From: Leifsonia xyli
GTDB taxonomy: Bacteria; Actinomycetota; Actinomycetes; Actinomycetales; Microbacteriaceae
Assembly: GCA_003243275.1 (NCBI GenBank)
Contig: QFQR01000005.1
Location: 1 to 64,000, forward strand
Length of the DNA: 64,000 nt
Direction: 5' to 3'
Part shown: one piece after another, positions 17,620 through 26,738 of the stretch
Layout of the letters: the number at the start of each line of letters is the position of its first letter
How positions within the stretch are numbered: position 1 is the first letter of the stretch
Program-made: the position numbers and the translations under genes
The notes under the pieces: model-generated
What the model was told of the DNA's origin: nothing
Database searches by the model: none
Seen by the model: only the letters and a program-made list of their open reading frames with translations

Positions 17620-19500
17620 TCAGAACTTGGCGTTGAGGTCGAGCTGCAGGATATCGACGCTGTACGGCGCCCCTGCGACACTGTCGGCGCTCATCCATTT
17701 CGCGCTCGCCCAGACATTGTCCGCGAGGCCGAGGCTGCCGCCGATCGTGTAGCCCTTCAGGTTGGTGCCGCCGAGGCCGAAGTCGCTGTCGGTGAAGGCG
17801 TCCACGGTGGCGTCGGACTCGAGCCGGCGGTAGCCGACATGGACCTTCCAGTCCCAGAGCTTCTTGATCTCCTTGTGCCCGACGGTCAGCATCGCGGCCC
17901 AGCCGGTGTCGCCGCCGACGAAATGGGAGTCGCCGTTCGCGTCGACCGGGCCGAGATTGTTCACCGCGACCTTGCTGACCTGCGACTTGTTGAAGGCGAG
18001 GTTCTTCACGAACTCGCCGTCCAGCGTCACGTGGATTGGGTCGAAGCGCGCGAGGTCGATCTGGCCTGCGAGCACCAGCGTGCGGAAGTCGGAGGCGAGG
18101 CCGTAATACTGGTACTGGTTGCTCTGGCCGAAGTCGTTGCCCTCATAGGGCACGATGTTGCGCAGCGGCCGGTAGGTGTTGCCCTTCTGCGCGAAGCTCG
18201 GCCGCGTGATGTCGGTGTCGCAGACCGTCGAGGCGCTCGACACGAAGCAGGGCGACGACAGCTTGCCCTTGACGTTCGAGAAGTCGAAGAAGCTCGCCGC
18301 GACCTTGAACGAATAGTCTTCCGCGACCTGGCCGCCGAGGCCGAGCTGGCCGCCGAACAGATACTTGTCGTGGCTTTTCGACTTCGACGGGAAGTTGTTG
18401 TCCTGGTCGAGGTTGAAGCCGGCGTTGAGGTCGGTGTTGTAGATCGGGAAAGCGCCGGCGGCGACGAAGGGCCGGAGGCCGTTCGAGAGCTCGTAGCTCG
18501 CCTTGGCCGCGACGCCGTCGAAACCGAGGTCGCTGTCCCAGACGAGTTCGGTGTTCGTGAAGAACGGATTGTCGAAGCGGCCGAAATAGATCGTCAGTTC
18601 GCGCGTGTTCTCGCGCGGCGCCGCGAGCTTGCTGACGAGGCCGTCGTCGACGACGACCCGGGCGCTGTCGAACGGCCGCCACGCCACATAGGCGCGATCC
18701 AGCCACAGCGCGTATTTCGAGAAGTCGCCGCCGTTCGCCCCGAAGCTCTGGTTGGTGGAGACCGGCGAATTGTTCTCGCCGGTCGCGATGCGGAAGCCCG
18801 CGGTGAAATTCTCCGTCACGTCCGCCTCGAGCCCCACCCGCGCGCGCAGGCGGAACCGGTTGCGGTCCTCGGCGGTGTTGAAATAGGGCGGGAAGGCCGT
18901 GTTCGCGGGAGAGACGTCGTAGGGCGCGCCGCCGTTGATCGCGCCGAAATTGACGAAGTCCGGCGCGTTGCCCTTCGGGTAGCTCACCATCTCGTAGCGG
19001 GCGCGCATGTCGCCGAAGAAGCGGATGCGCTCGGCCCATTCCGGATACTTGCCCGGCGACGCCCAGCCTTCCTTCTCGGCCTTGGACATCACCTCTTCGC
19101 GGATCTCGTCGCGGATCTGCTTCTTGACGTAGTCCGGCACGTAGGTGACGCGCTTCGTGCCGGGCGGGGAGGCCGCGGCCTGCGCCGCGCCGGCCTGGCG
19201 GGCGGCTTCCTCGGCCTTGGCGTTGGCGTCGCGCGCGGCCTGCCGGGCCACATAGGCCTCGTCCTCGGCCTGCTTGATCAGCCCGTCGGCCTGCTCCTGC
19301 GTGAGCACGCCCTGCTTCACCAGCAGGTTCACGAGGTTGATGGTCGAGTTCGAGGACACGGCCGCCTTCCTCGAGACGCTCGGCCGCGGCTCGGCGGGCG
19401 TCTCGGCCATCGCCGGCGCCGCGAGCGCGAGAGCGCCTGCGGACAGGAGAAGCGGCCTGAGGCGGCCACGCGCCAGATGGATCGACATCGACTCACACAT
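17620..19500 (-). CDS. Putative outer-membrane porin
   Basis: Up to 626 residues. After a signal peptide (LLLSAGALALAAPAMA) comes a short helical segment (INLVNLLVKQGVLTQEQADG) and a charged linker. A long beta-barrel follows, with alternating aromatic strands and a C-terminal phenylalanine (ILQLDLNAKF), the usual outer-membrane assembly signal. This matches the 'putative porin' family with an N-terminal periplasmic helix. Starts at 19500 or 19488 (MSIHLARG) are both possible; the latter gives a more normal leader. The gene lies between tonB and the coiled-coil gene in one transcript. The substrate is unknown. A phosphate-related role would fit the nearby pstS-like gene but is not shown. Confidence 0.75.
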   Translation of the reverse strand: MCESMSIHLARGRLRPLLLSAGALALAAPAMAETPAEPRPSVSRKAAVSSNSTINLVNLLVKQGVLTQEQADGLIKQAEDEAYVARQAARDANAKAEEAARQAGAAQAAASPPGTKRVTYVPDYVKKQIRDEIREEVMSKAEKEGWASPGKYPEWAERIRFFGDMRARYEMVSYPKGNAPDFVNFGAINGGAPYDVSPANTAFPPYFNTAEDRNRFRLRARVGLEADVTENFTAGFRIATGENNSPVSTNQSFGANGGDFSKYALWLDRAYVAWRPFDSARVVVDDGLVSKLAAPRENTRELTIYFGRFDNPFFTNTELVWDSDLGFDGVAAKASYELSNGLRPFVAAGAFPIYNTDLNAGFNLDQDNNFPSKSKSHDKYLFGGQLGLGGQVAEDYSFKVAASFFDFSNVKGKLSSPCFVSSASTVCDTDITRPSFAQKGNTYRPLRNIVPYEGNDFGQSNQYQYYGLASDFRTLVLAGQIDLARFDPIHVTLDGEFVKNLAFNKSQVSKVAVNNLGPVDANGDSHFVGGDTGWAAMLTVGHKEIKKLWDWKVHVGYRRLESDATVDAFTDSDFGLGGTNLKGYTIGGSLGLADNVWASAKWMSADSVAGAPYSVDILQLDLNAKF

Positions 19501-19536
19501 CCCCGTTGAAGTTCCCCGTCCCCCTCGCGAGGGGCG

Positions 19537-20427
19537 TCACGTCGGCCGCCTTGCGGTGACGCGCATCACGATCGGCATCGGCATGTCGTCCGGCGGCGGC
19601 TGGCGGAGCGTGAGCCCCGCGAGCGCCTCGTTGCGGATGGCGGCGTCGAGCTCGGCGTCGCCCGTCGAGGTCGGCTGCACGCGCGTCACGCGTCCGCTCT
19701 TGTCGCACCAGACCCGGATCTGGAGCTGCGCCACGGCCGAGCGGGTGCGCGGGTTCTTGCGAAGCGCGGCCTCGATCTGCTGCTGCACGATCGAGGCGTA
19801 CCAGCCCCATTTGCTCCCGCCGCCGCCTCCGCCGCCTCCGAGGCCGAGCCCGCGGCCTCCGGGCTTGCCCGCGAGGCCGAAGGCGTCGCCCGGCCCCTCG
19901 CCTGCGGCGTCGAGGCCGAGGGGGCCGGGCGGCGGCTCGTCGGCCGGCTGGTCCGGCGGGGCCTCCTTGGGCTCCTCGACCGGCGCCTCCTGCTTGATCT
20001 CGGGCTCCGCCATCTTGGGCTGCTCCTCCATCTGCGGCTCAGGCTGGGCCTGTTCCGGCGGAGGGGGCGGCGGCGGAGGAGGGGGAGGGGGCGGCGCGAT
20101 GGTGACGACGATCGGCTCCGCGATCCGTTTCGGCGGCGGCGACCCGTCCCAGGTCGCGACGACGTAGGAGAGGCCGCCGAGCGCGGCGAGCGTCGCGGCG
20201 ACGCCGGCGATCATGCCGCCGCGCCGGCGCAGGAAGCCTTCCTCCTCCTCGTCCTCGAACGCCGCCGCGGCGCTGCGGACGGGCTTCGGGGCCTGCGCCG
20301 CCGAGGCCTCCGGCGCCGTCGCGGGAGACGGAGAGGCCGCGGAATCGAGCTCGCGCTCCGCCGGCGGCGCGGACGGCGCGGGGCGTTCGGCTTCGAGGAG
20401 GTCGCCTTCCGGCCTCTGCGCGCTCAT
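19537..20427 (-). CDS. TonB-family energy transducer
   Basis: A 296-residue inner-membrane protein that would pass proton-motive force from ExbBD to an outer-membrane partner. The cytoplasmic N-terminus is unusually long and acidic, about 70 residues including EDEEEEGFLRRRGG. One membrane helix follows (about 72-92). The periplasmic linker holds a run of more than 12 prolines, then EQ/PE-rich sequence and a glycine run. The TonB C-terminal domain is about residues 205-293 (YASIVQQQIEAALRKNPRTR, then LDAAIRNEALAGLTLRQPPP). ATG 20427 overlaps the exbD stop. Being inside the TPS operon suggests a dedicated TonB for this system rather than for siderophore uptake. Confidence 0.9.
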   Translation of the reverse strand: MSAQRPEGDLLEAERPAPSAPPAERELDSAASPSPATAPEASAAQAPKPVRSAAAAFEDEEEEGFLRRRGGMIAGVAATLAALGGLSYVVATWDGSPPPKRIAEPIVVTIAPPPPPPPPPPPPPEQAQPEPQMEEQPKMAEPEIKQEAPVEEPKEAPPDQPADEPPPGPLGLDAAGEGPGDAFGLAGKPGGRGLGLGGGGGGGGSKWGWYASIVQQQIEAALRKNPRTRSAVAQLQIRVWCDKSGRVTRVQPTSTGDAELDAAIRNEALAGLTLRQPPPDDMPMPIVMRVTARRPT

Positions 20428-20825
20428 TTGACGAGCGGCTTCGTCGCGAGGCCGACCTGCGTGATCGACAGGCGTCCGAGCAGGTCCAGCACGTCCATGA
20501 CGTTCTGGTAGTCGGTCTGCCCGTCGCCGCGCAGGACGACGGGGAAGTCGGGCGTCAGGGCCTTCTGCTGCACGAGCCGCTGCTCGAGTTCGGGCAGCGT
20601 GACCGGCACCGTGTCGAGGAAGATCCGGCCCTCGTTCGTGACCGTGATCGCCTTGGTCTTGTTCTCCGCAAGGCTCGGGGCGGCGGAGGCCTTCGGCAGG
20701 TTCACCTTCATGCCCTGCACGGTGGCCGTGGTCATGATGATGAAGATGACGAGCAGCACATACGCCAGATCGAGCATCGGCGTGACGTTGATGTCGTCGT
20801 ACTGCTTGCCTTCCTGAACCTGCAT
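20424..20825 (-). CDS. exbD: ExbD-type biopolymer transport protein
   Basis: A 133-residue protein with a short N-terminus (DDINVTPMLDLAYVLLVIFI). It contains the family's NVTPMLD motif, whose aspartate lies in the single membrane helix and takes part in proton flow. A periplasmic ExbD/TolR domain follows. It starts 6 bp after the exbB-like gene and overlaps tonB by 4 bp, so the three are translated as a unit. Length and motif are standard for the family. Confidence 0.93.
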   Translation of the reverse strand: MQVQEGKQYDDINVTPMLDLAYVLLVIFIIMTTATVQGMKVNLPKASAAPSLAENKTKAITVTNEGRIFLDTVPVTLPELEQRLVQQKALTPDFPVVLRGDGQTDYQNVMDVLDLLGRLSITQVGLATKPLVK

Positions 20826-20831
20826 CGCGCG

Positions 20832-22754
20832 CTACTCCGCCGCGATCGAACGCGGCCGCGGCGCGCCCGCATAGGCTTCGCCGAGGCGCGTCGTGAACGC
20901 GTCGGTGAAGACGTGCATGTCGGTGGAGAGGTCTTTGATCCGGAGGCTGAGGAAGTTGTAGGCGAACAGCGCCGGGATAGCGACCGCGAGGCCCGCCACG
21001 GTCGCGACCAGCGCGGCCGCGACGCCCGGCGCGATCGCGTTGATGTTCACGTCGCCGCTCTCGGCGATCGCCGCGAAGGTGATCATGACGCCGACCACCG
21101 TGCCCAGCAGCCCGAGATAGGGGCCGCCGGCGATCGAGATCGTCAGCATCGACATGCCGCTGTTGAGCTTCTGCGTCTCCTTCAGGGCCTGCGTGTCGAT
21201 CGCCGCGCGGATGGCCGCGATCGCCTGCGGGGTCAGCGAGACCAGCCGGCCGCCGGCGGCCTCGGCGCGGCGGCGCACCTGCTCGGCCCCGATCGCATGC
21301 AGGCGGTAGAGCGCGGAGTTCTTCCGGATCGCGGACGCGGTCTTGCCCTTCGGAAGCTCGGCCGGATCGGCGGGGTCGGCCTCGCCGGTCCTCTCGCGGG
21401 CGTCGAGATAGGCGGCGAAGCGCTCGTTCGCCTTGCGCTGGGCGCCGGTGTAGGCGGCTTTTTGCACGATCACGAGCCAGCTCAGCACCAGCATCACGCC
21501 GAGCAGCGCGATCACCACCCAGCCGTCGATCGTGACCGAATGGATGATGATGGCGAAGTGGCCGCTGATCCAGCTCGCGGTCTCCTCGTCGGGGCCGAAC
21601 TGCACGAGCTTTTCGTGTTCCGGACCCTGACCGACCGCCTGCGCACGCACGTAGCCGGCCGAGCGGGCGACCTTCGCGACGGTAAGTTCGTCGATGACGC
21701 CGGCGAAGGGCGTCATGGCCGAGACCGTCGGGGCGGGGGTGGCCTCCGGGGCCGGGGCGCCTTCGGCCGCAGGAGCGGGCGCGGCGGCCGGGGCGGGCTG
21801 CGCGGGCGCGGCGTCGCCGCCGAGCATGGAGGAGCCTGTAAGCGCCGGAAGCGAGGCGTTGAGCGAGGCGTAGGCCTGGCCGTCGAGATAGAGCGTCGCG
21901 AGGCCGGGGCCGGCCGCGACGGCGACGTGGTGCCAGCCGCCGGGCGCGATCGGCGCGCCGGCGGCGCTCCGCTGGACCTGGCCGTCGGCGACGATCTCGA
22001 AGAACGGCGCGCCGTCGTCGATCCCGACCACGAAGCCGTTCCGGCCGTCGCGCCGGCTGTAGATCACGGCGTCGCGCTGCAGGGCGTCGGGGTTGATCCA
22101 GGCCGACCACGTCATGTCGCCGGCCGGTTGGATCGCGAGCGCGGGCGAGGCCGGCAGCACGATCGGCGCGCCGCCGAGCCGCAGGCCCGTGCCGATCAAG
22201 GCGCCGTCGGAGGGCTGGCCGGAGGTCGAGGCGTGGTTGGCCCAGGAGGAGGAATCCTGCGGCGGCGAGCCGTGCTCGGCGAAATGATAGACCAGCAGCG
22301 TGTTGGGGTCGTAGGTGCCCTTCGGGTCGGCCGAGGACTGGGCCTTCTCGTTCTTGTAGTAGAGCCAGAGATCGGCCTTTTCGCCCGCCTTGACCTCCGG
22401 CGCGCGCACCCAGACCAGCGCCTCGTTCAGCAGCGAGTCGTATTTCTCGATGTGATGCTTCAGCGGGGTCTTGTCGTCGCCCGAGACGAAGACGAGGTCG
22501 GAGCCGTCCTCCTTGGCGTCGGCGAAGCGGAAGTTGCCGGCGTGGAGGCGCACCAGCACCGCCATGCCGCCGATCGGATCGTTGATCGCGGCGCCGGTCT
22601 GGCTGGCGTCGATCGTGATCTTCTTGCGCAGGCTCCAGTTGTCGTTCCACCAGGCCGCCGCCGGCGCGACCGCGGCGAAGGCGAGCGCGAGGCCGGCGAG
22701 GCCGGAAAGAACCGCGCGGCGCAGCGCATGGCGCGTCGAGACGGGCGTCGCCAT
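20832..22754 (-). CDS. ExbB/MotA-TolQ proton channel fused to N-terminal DUF2341 and LamG-like domains
   Basis: A 640-residue fusion. A signal peptide (about 1-35, ending AAVAPAAAWW) leads to a DUF2341 region (WSLRKKITIDAS, GGMAVLVRLHAGNF, ALVWVRAPEVKAGEKADLWL). Next is a concanavalin/LamG-like domain (about 150-325: GDMTWSAWINPDALQRDAVI, PGGWHHVAVAAGPGLATLYL) and an Ala/Pro linker. The MotA/TolQ/ExbB module follows (about 425-625), with SIAGGPYLGLLGTVVGVMIT as its signature. The fusion would place a carbohydrate- or protein-binding head in the periplasm on the proton channel. Its ATG shares one base with the tpsB stop. Similar fusions beside TPS/TonB genes are known to me, but their role is not established. 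Confidence 0.88.
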   Translation of the reverse strand: MATPVSTRHALRRAVLSGLAGLALAFAAVAPAAAWWNDNWSLRKKITIDASQTGAAINDPIGGMAVLVRLHAGNFRFADAKEDGSDLVFVSGDDKTPLKHHIEKYDSLLNEALVWVRAPEVKAGEKADLWLYYKNEKAQSSADPKGTYDPNTLLVYHFAEHGSPPQDSSSWANHASTSGQPSDGALIGTGLRLGGAPIVLPASPALAIQPAGDMTWSAWINPDALQRDAVIYSRRDGRNGFVVGIDDGAPFFEIVADGQVQRSAAGAPIAPGGWHHVAVAAGPGLATLYLDGQAYASLNASLPALTGSSMLGGDAAPAQPAPAAAPAPAAEGAPAPEATPAPTVSAMTPFAGVIDELTVAKVARSAGYVRAQAVGQGPEHEKLVQFGPDEETASWISGHFAIIIHSVTIDGWVVIALLGVMLVLSWLVIVQKAAYTGAQRKANERFAAYLDARERTGEADPADPAELPKGKTASAIRKNSALYRLHAIGAEQVRRRAEAAGGRLVSLTPQAIAAIRAAIDTQALKETQKLNSGMSMLTISIAGGPYLGLLGTVVGVMITFAAIAESGDVNINAIAPGVAAALVATVAGLAVAIPALFAYNFLSLRIKDLSTDMHVFTDAFTTRLGEAYAGAPRPRSIAAE

Positions 22755-24553
22755 CAGAATTCACCCCAGAAACGGAAGAGGACGCGCGGATCGCGCGAAT
22801 GCGTGTAGTCGGCCGATCGCGCCGTCGTGGTCATGGGCAGCGCGACGAGGACGGCGCCGTTGAGATAGTCGAAGGCCTTGACGTTCACGCCGGCGCCCAA
22901 GCTCCAGGCGTAGAAGCGGCTCTGCTCTTCGGGCAGCGGCTGGTTCAGGGTCGCGAAGCCGCCGTCGACGAAGCCGAACAGGCGAAGCTCCTGCAGGCCG
23001 CTCGTCGCCGGCGCTTCCTTGGCGGTCGAGTTCGGATCGGTCTCGGCCGCGGTCGGCGCCTTGTCCTGCGGGGGCGCCCAGAGCGTCGCGAGGTTCGGCG
23101 AGCGGAGTTCGAACGTGCCGACCAGCCCGTTGTCGCCGACGTTTTCGGATTCGAGATAGCCGCGCACGGAATCGAGGCCGCCGAGGCCGAACTGCTCGCT
23201 CGAGACGAGCGGCTGATTGGCGATCTGTCCTTGCCCGCGGCCGAAAAGCTGGAAGCCCTGCGGGAGCTCGTGCGTATGCGACAGGTCGCCCTTGAGCGAC
23301 ACGAAGCTCTGCTTGGCGTTGTAGCGCTTGCGGTCGAATTCGAGCGCGTCGCTGCCGAGCCCGCGAACGCCGAGGGTCAGATCGGCGTTGAGCTGGGTAA
23401 GCGCTCCTTCGCCCTGCAGCGTCGCGTTATAGGAGCCGGCCGCCACGACGTAATCGGCCGGGGACGCGATGTTGAAGCCTTCGACCAGCACGGATTGGCG
23501 CGACTGCTTGTAGTCCCCGCCGACGTTGATCGTGTGGAACAGCTCCCCGTACTGGGGCAGCGTGAAGACGGCGCGGGCGCCGAGCTGCGTTGTCGGGCTG
23601 TTGGCGATCGCCGCCCCGGAGATCGTCTCGCCCTCCGACTTCACCGCCGAGAACAGGAAGCTCAGCTTCTCGTTGTCGGGCACGCGGTAGAGGTAGGATC
23701 CCGAGACCGACCACGACTCCTTCGGCTTCTGCGGCGCGACGCTCGCGTTCAGCGTGAGCGAGTGGCCGAGCTGCCAGAGGTTTTCGTAGCGCGCGGTGGC
23801 GTTGAGGCGCAGCGGTTCGGTGTTGGCGGTGCGGCGGTTGTTCAGCTCGACCGAGCCGTGGAAGGGCAGCTCGTCCTCGACGTTGAGATCGACGTCGACC
23901 GTGCCCGGCTTCACGCCCGCCCGGAGCGCTGGCGTCACGCGCCGGTTCGGCCACTGGTTGAGCGCGACCACGTCCTTGGTGACGTCGTCGAAATTCGGCA
24001 GGTCGCCTTCCTTCAGCGACTTCGCGCGGTCCTTGATCTTTTCCTGGTCGAAATATTTCGCGCCCTTGACCCGCAGACGGCCGACCTTCACCTCGGCGAC
24101 CTTCAGCACGACGACGCGGCGTTCGACGTTCTGCGGCGGGACCGAGACGCTGACCGTCTGGAGTCCTTTGGCCTGATAGGCCTTTTCGAGCGCCGCGCGC
24201 GCCTTCTCGACGTCGTCCGGGCCGCGGTTGGGGCCGAGATAGGGGTAGATCGCCTCTTCGAGCTCGATCTGGGGCAGCGCGTCGGCGCCCTGCACCTCGA
24301 ACTCGTCGATGTCGAAGCGCTGCGGCTCCGCGGGCTTCGCCTGCGCGTCGGGTTTCGGAGCCGGCTTTCCCGTCTGCTTCGGGGCGTTGGCTGCGGGTTT
24401 CGCCGCCGCGGACTGGGCTTTGGCCGGCTCGGCGAAAGCCGGGCTCGCCGCGGCCAGCGCGCAGCACGCGGCCGCGAGCCGCCGCAAGCGGACCCGCGCC
24501 GCCCCCGTCGCGACAGCGTTCTCCAATCCAGTCACGATACGCCACGCCCCCAC
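22754..24553 (-). CDS. Two-partner-secretion outer-membrane transporter TpsB (ShlB/FhaC/HecB family)
   Basis: A 599-residue protein. After a signal peptide and a Lys/Pro/Ala-rich linker come two POTRA-like domains (about 78-230: FDIDEFEVQGADALPQIELE, RRVVVLKVAEVKVGRLRVKG). A 16-stranded barrel follows. GLDSVRGYLES holds the VRGY motif of the conserved L6 loop that reaches into the pore. The protein ends in F (VLFRFWGEF). It would export TpsA, encoded at the far end of the same operon. It is the first gene of the operon; the promoter should lie in the 24554-24883 gap. Separation of tpsB and tpsA by seven genes is unusual, since the pair is normally adjacent. Confidence 0.92.
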   Translation of the reverse strand: MGAWRIVTGLENAVATGAARVRLRRLAAACCALAAASPAFAEPAKAQSAAAKPAANAPKQTGKPAPKPDAQAKPAEPQRFDIDEFEVQGADALPQIELEEAIYPYLGPNRGPDDVEKARAALEKAYQAKGLQTVSVSVPPQNVERRVVVLKVAEVKVGRLRVKGAKYFDQEKIKDRAKSLKEGDLPNFDDVTKDVVALNQWPNRRVTPALRAGVKPGTVDVDLNVEDELPFHGSVELNNRRTANTEPLRLNATARYENLWQLGHSLTLNASVAPQKPKESWSVSGSYLYRVPDNEKLSFLFSAVKSEGETISGAAIANSPTTQLGARAVFTLPQYGELFHTINVGGDYKQSRQSVLVEGFNIASPADYVVAAGSYNATLQGEGALTQLNADLTLGVRGLGSDALEFDRKRYNAKQSFVSLKGDLSHTHELPQGFQLFGRGQGQIANQPLVSSEQFGLGGLDSVRGYLESENVGDNGLVGTFELRSPNLATLWAPPQDKAPTAAETDPNSTAKEAPATSGLQELRLFGFVDGGFATLNQPLPEEQSRFYAWSLGAGVNVKAFDYLNGAVLVALPMTTTARSADYTHSRDPRVLFRFWGEF

Positions 24554-24883
24554 GTCGCGGCGTTTCTTCGCCGGAACGAAAGTCTCTTATCGAGGGCAGG
24601 CGACAGATCGGTGACGGTCGCCGATCAAGGCGTTGAAATCGGGAGGCTTTTGGAATCCGATAGGATTTTTTCGAACCACGTCCGCGAATCCGGGGCGGGA
24701 CGATCCGCTTGCGCCGAATTTCTTCGCCGCGAAACATGCCGATCCCGACGCCTTCCGAGGCCGGGACGCTCGCAAACGAACCGAAATGGCTTAATTGTCA
24801 TTGGCGAAAGCCAAGGTGGGTCCGGCTGGCGCCACGGCTTCGGTTGAAGGGGGCCTGTATGGTTTCGAACGAGGGGATCGGGC
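24554..24883. promoter_or_regulatory. Divergent promoter gap between the TPS operon and the DyP-encapsulin pair
   Basis: A 330-bp gap without a credible gene. It must hold the promoter of the minus-strand tps operon and that of the plus-strand peroxidase gene. An ATTGTCATT element near 24795-24804 resembles half a Pho box; a second half at proper spacing is not evident. GAGGGG just upstream of the GTG at 24884 is the likely ribosome site of the peroxidase. Confidence 0.5.
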
Positions 24884-25936
24884 GTGCAGGCAATCCGTAG
24901 TCAGCCTGTCGCGTCACGGCTCACCCGCGCCGCCATATTCCTCGTCGTCGGCCTCGACGAGGACGCCGACGGAGAATCCGTCCGGTCTCTGTGCGGGGAC
25001 CTGTCGTCGCTCGTTCGCGCCGTCGGTTTCCGCGATCTGGACGGGGCCCTGTCCTGCGTCATGGGGATCAGTTCGACGGGTTGGGATCGACTGTTCCGAG
25101 GCCCGAAACCCGCCGAACTGCATCCGTTCCGGGAGCTGCGCGGAAAGCATCACGCGGTGTCGACGCCGGGCGACGTGCTGTTTCATATCAGAGCCGCGCG
25201 CATGGACATGTGCTTCGCGCTCGCCGCCGAGATCCGCGACCGGCTGGGGCCGTCCGTTTCGGTGATCGATGAGGTCCACGGCTTCAAGTATTTCGACGAC
25301 AGGGATCTGATCGGATTCGTCGACGGCACGGAAAATCCGGAAGGCCCCGCGGCCTCCGACGCGACGATCATCGGAGACGAGGATCCCGCTTTTCGCGGCG
25401 GAAGCTACGTCATCGTCCAGAAGTATCTTCACGATCTCGCCGCTTGGGACCAACTCCCGGTCGAGCGGCAGGAGGCCATCATCGGCCGAAGGAAGCTGTC
25501 GGACATCGAACTGGCCGACGCCGTGAAGGCGCCCTATGCGCACAACGTGCTCACGTCGATAACGGAGAACGGAAAGCAGGTTCAGATCCTGCGGGACAAC
25601 ATGCCGTTCGGAAACATCGGCGAAGGCGAGTTCGGAACCTATTTCATCGGCTATGCGAAATCTCCGAAGACGATCGAGCAGATGCTGCGCAACATGTTTA
25701 TCGGCCTTCCGGAGGGCAATTACGACCGCCTTCTGGATTTCAGCCGGGCCGTGACCGGATCGCTCTTCTTCGTTCCGTCGGCGGACTTCCTGGACGACGC
25801 GCCTCCCGCGCCGCCGTCGCCGGAGACGGCGCGAAGGCCGGAGGCGCCGGAGCCTGATGGGGCGACGAGCGACGACGCGGCGTCCGCCGACGAAAGCCTG
25901 GGAATTGGATCTCTCAGAAAAAGAGAAACGCGATGA
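24884..25936 (+). CDS. Encapsulated DyP-type haem peroxidase
   Basis: A 350-residue dye-decolorising peroxidase. GFVDGTENPEGP is the family's GxxDG motif carrying the catalytic aspartate. APYAHNVLTS supplies the expected proximal histidine, and QILRDNMPFG the distal arginine. The last residues, DESLGIGSL followed by a basic tail, match the encapsulin cargo-loading peptide. A Pro/Ala/Glu-rich flexible linker of about 35 residues precedes it. The protein should therefore be packaged inside the encapsulin encoded next, whose ATG overlaps its stop. The start is GTG 24884 with GAGGGG upstream; no in-frame ATG fits the conserved N-terminus. The likely role is peroxide-dependent oxidation in a shell, but the physiological substrate is unknown. 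Confidence 0.92.
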   Translation: MQAIRSQPVASRLTRAAIFLVVGLDEDADGESVRSLCGDLSSLVRAVGFRDLDGALSCVMGISSTGWDRLFRGPKPAELHPFRELRGKHHAVSTPGDVLFHIRAARMDMCFALAAEIRDRLGPSVSVIDEVHGFKYFDDRDLIGFVDGTENPEGPAASDATIIGDEDPAFRGGSYVIVQKYLHDLAAWDQLPVERQEAIIGRRKLSDIELADAVKAPYAHNVLTSITENGKQVQILRDNMPFGNIGEGEFGTYFIGYAKSPKTIEQMLRNMFIGLPEGNYDRLLDFSRAVTGSLFFVPSADFLDDAPPAPPSPETARRPEAPEPDGATSDDAASADESLGIGSLRKRETR

Positions 25937-26736
25937 ACAACCTCTATCGGGATCTCGCGCCGATCTCCGCCGGCGCATGGCGGCAGATCGAGGAAGAGGC
26001 GGCGCGGACGCTGAAGCGCTACATGGGCGCGCGGCGGGTCGTCGATCTGCATGGTCCCTCGGGCGGCGAACTGGCTTCCGTCGGCACCGGCCATCTGAAG
26101 CCGCTCGGATCTCTGGACGGCGAAGTCCAGGCCTCCCTGCGAGAGTCCAAGCCGCTGGTCCAGCTTCGCCGGCCGTTCAAGCTGACCCGTTCCGCGATCG
26201 ACGACGTGGAGCGCGGCTCCAACGACTCCGACTGGTCGCCTTTGAAGGAGGCCGCGCGCCGCATCGCCTACGCGGAGGATCGCGCGGTCTTCGAAGGATA
26301 TGCAGCCGGCGCAATCGAGGGTTTCCGGCAGGTGGCCAGCAATCCGTCGCTGACGCTGCCGGCGGAGCCGGACGCCTATCCTGAGGTGGTGGCGGCCGCG
26401 GTCAACGAACTGCGCATGTCGGGTGTCGAAGGGCCGTATTGCCTCGTGCTCGGACAGGCCCCGTTCACGCTGATCAACGGCGCGAGCGAAAGCGGCTATC
26501 CCGTGGCGAAGCACCTTCGGCAACTCGTCGACGAAGAGATCGTATGGAGCCCCGCTCTGTCCGGCGGGATCGTGCTGTCCACCCGCGGCGGCGACTTCGA
26601 TCTCTATCTCGGGCAGGACGTCTCGATCGGTTATCTCAGCCATACGGCTGACGAGGTGGAGCTTTATCTGCAGGAGACTTTCACGTTCATCATGCAGACG
26701 TCCGAAGCCGCCGTCCTCCTGCAGGGAGCCGGCTGA
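25933..26736 (+). CDS. Family 1 encapsulin shell protein
   Basis: A 267-residue HK97-fold shell protein, the normal length for the family (linocin/encapsulin). It begins MNNLYRDLAPISAGAW and contains SDWSPLKEAARRIAYAEDRA and YLSHTADEVELYLQETFTF, both characteristic. ATG 25933 overlaps the DyP stop by 4 bp, so cargo and shell are translationally coupled. It would self-assemble into a protein nanocompartment loaded with the peroxidase. Nothing looks truncated. Confidence 0.95.
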   Translation: MNNLYRDLAPISAGAWRQIEEEAARTLKRYMGARRVVDLHGPSGGELASVGTGHLKPLGSLDGEVQASLRESKPLVQLRRPFKLTRSAIDDVERGSNDSDWSPLKEAARRIAYAEDRAVFEGYAAGAIEGFRQVASNPSLTLPAEPDAYPEVVAAAVNELRMSGVEGPYCLVLGQAPFTLINGASESGYPVAKHLRQLVDEEIVWSPALSGGIVLSTRGGDFDLYLGQDVSIGYLSHTADEVELYLQETFTFIMQTSEAAVLLQGAG

Positions 26737-26738
26737 AA

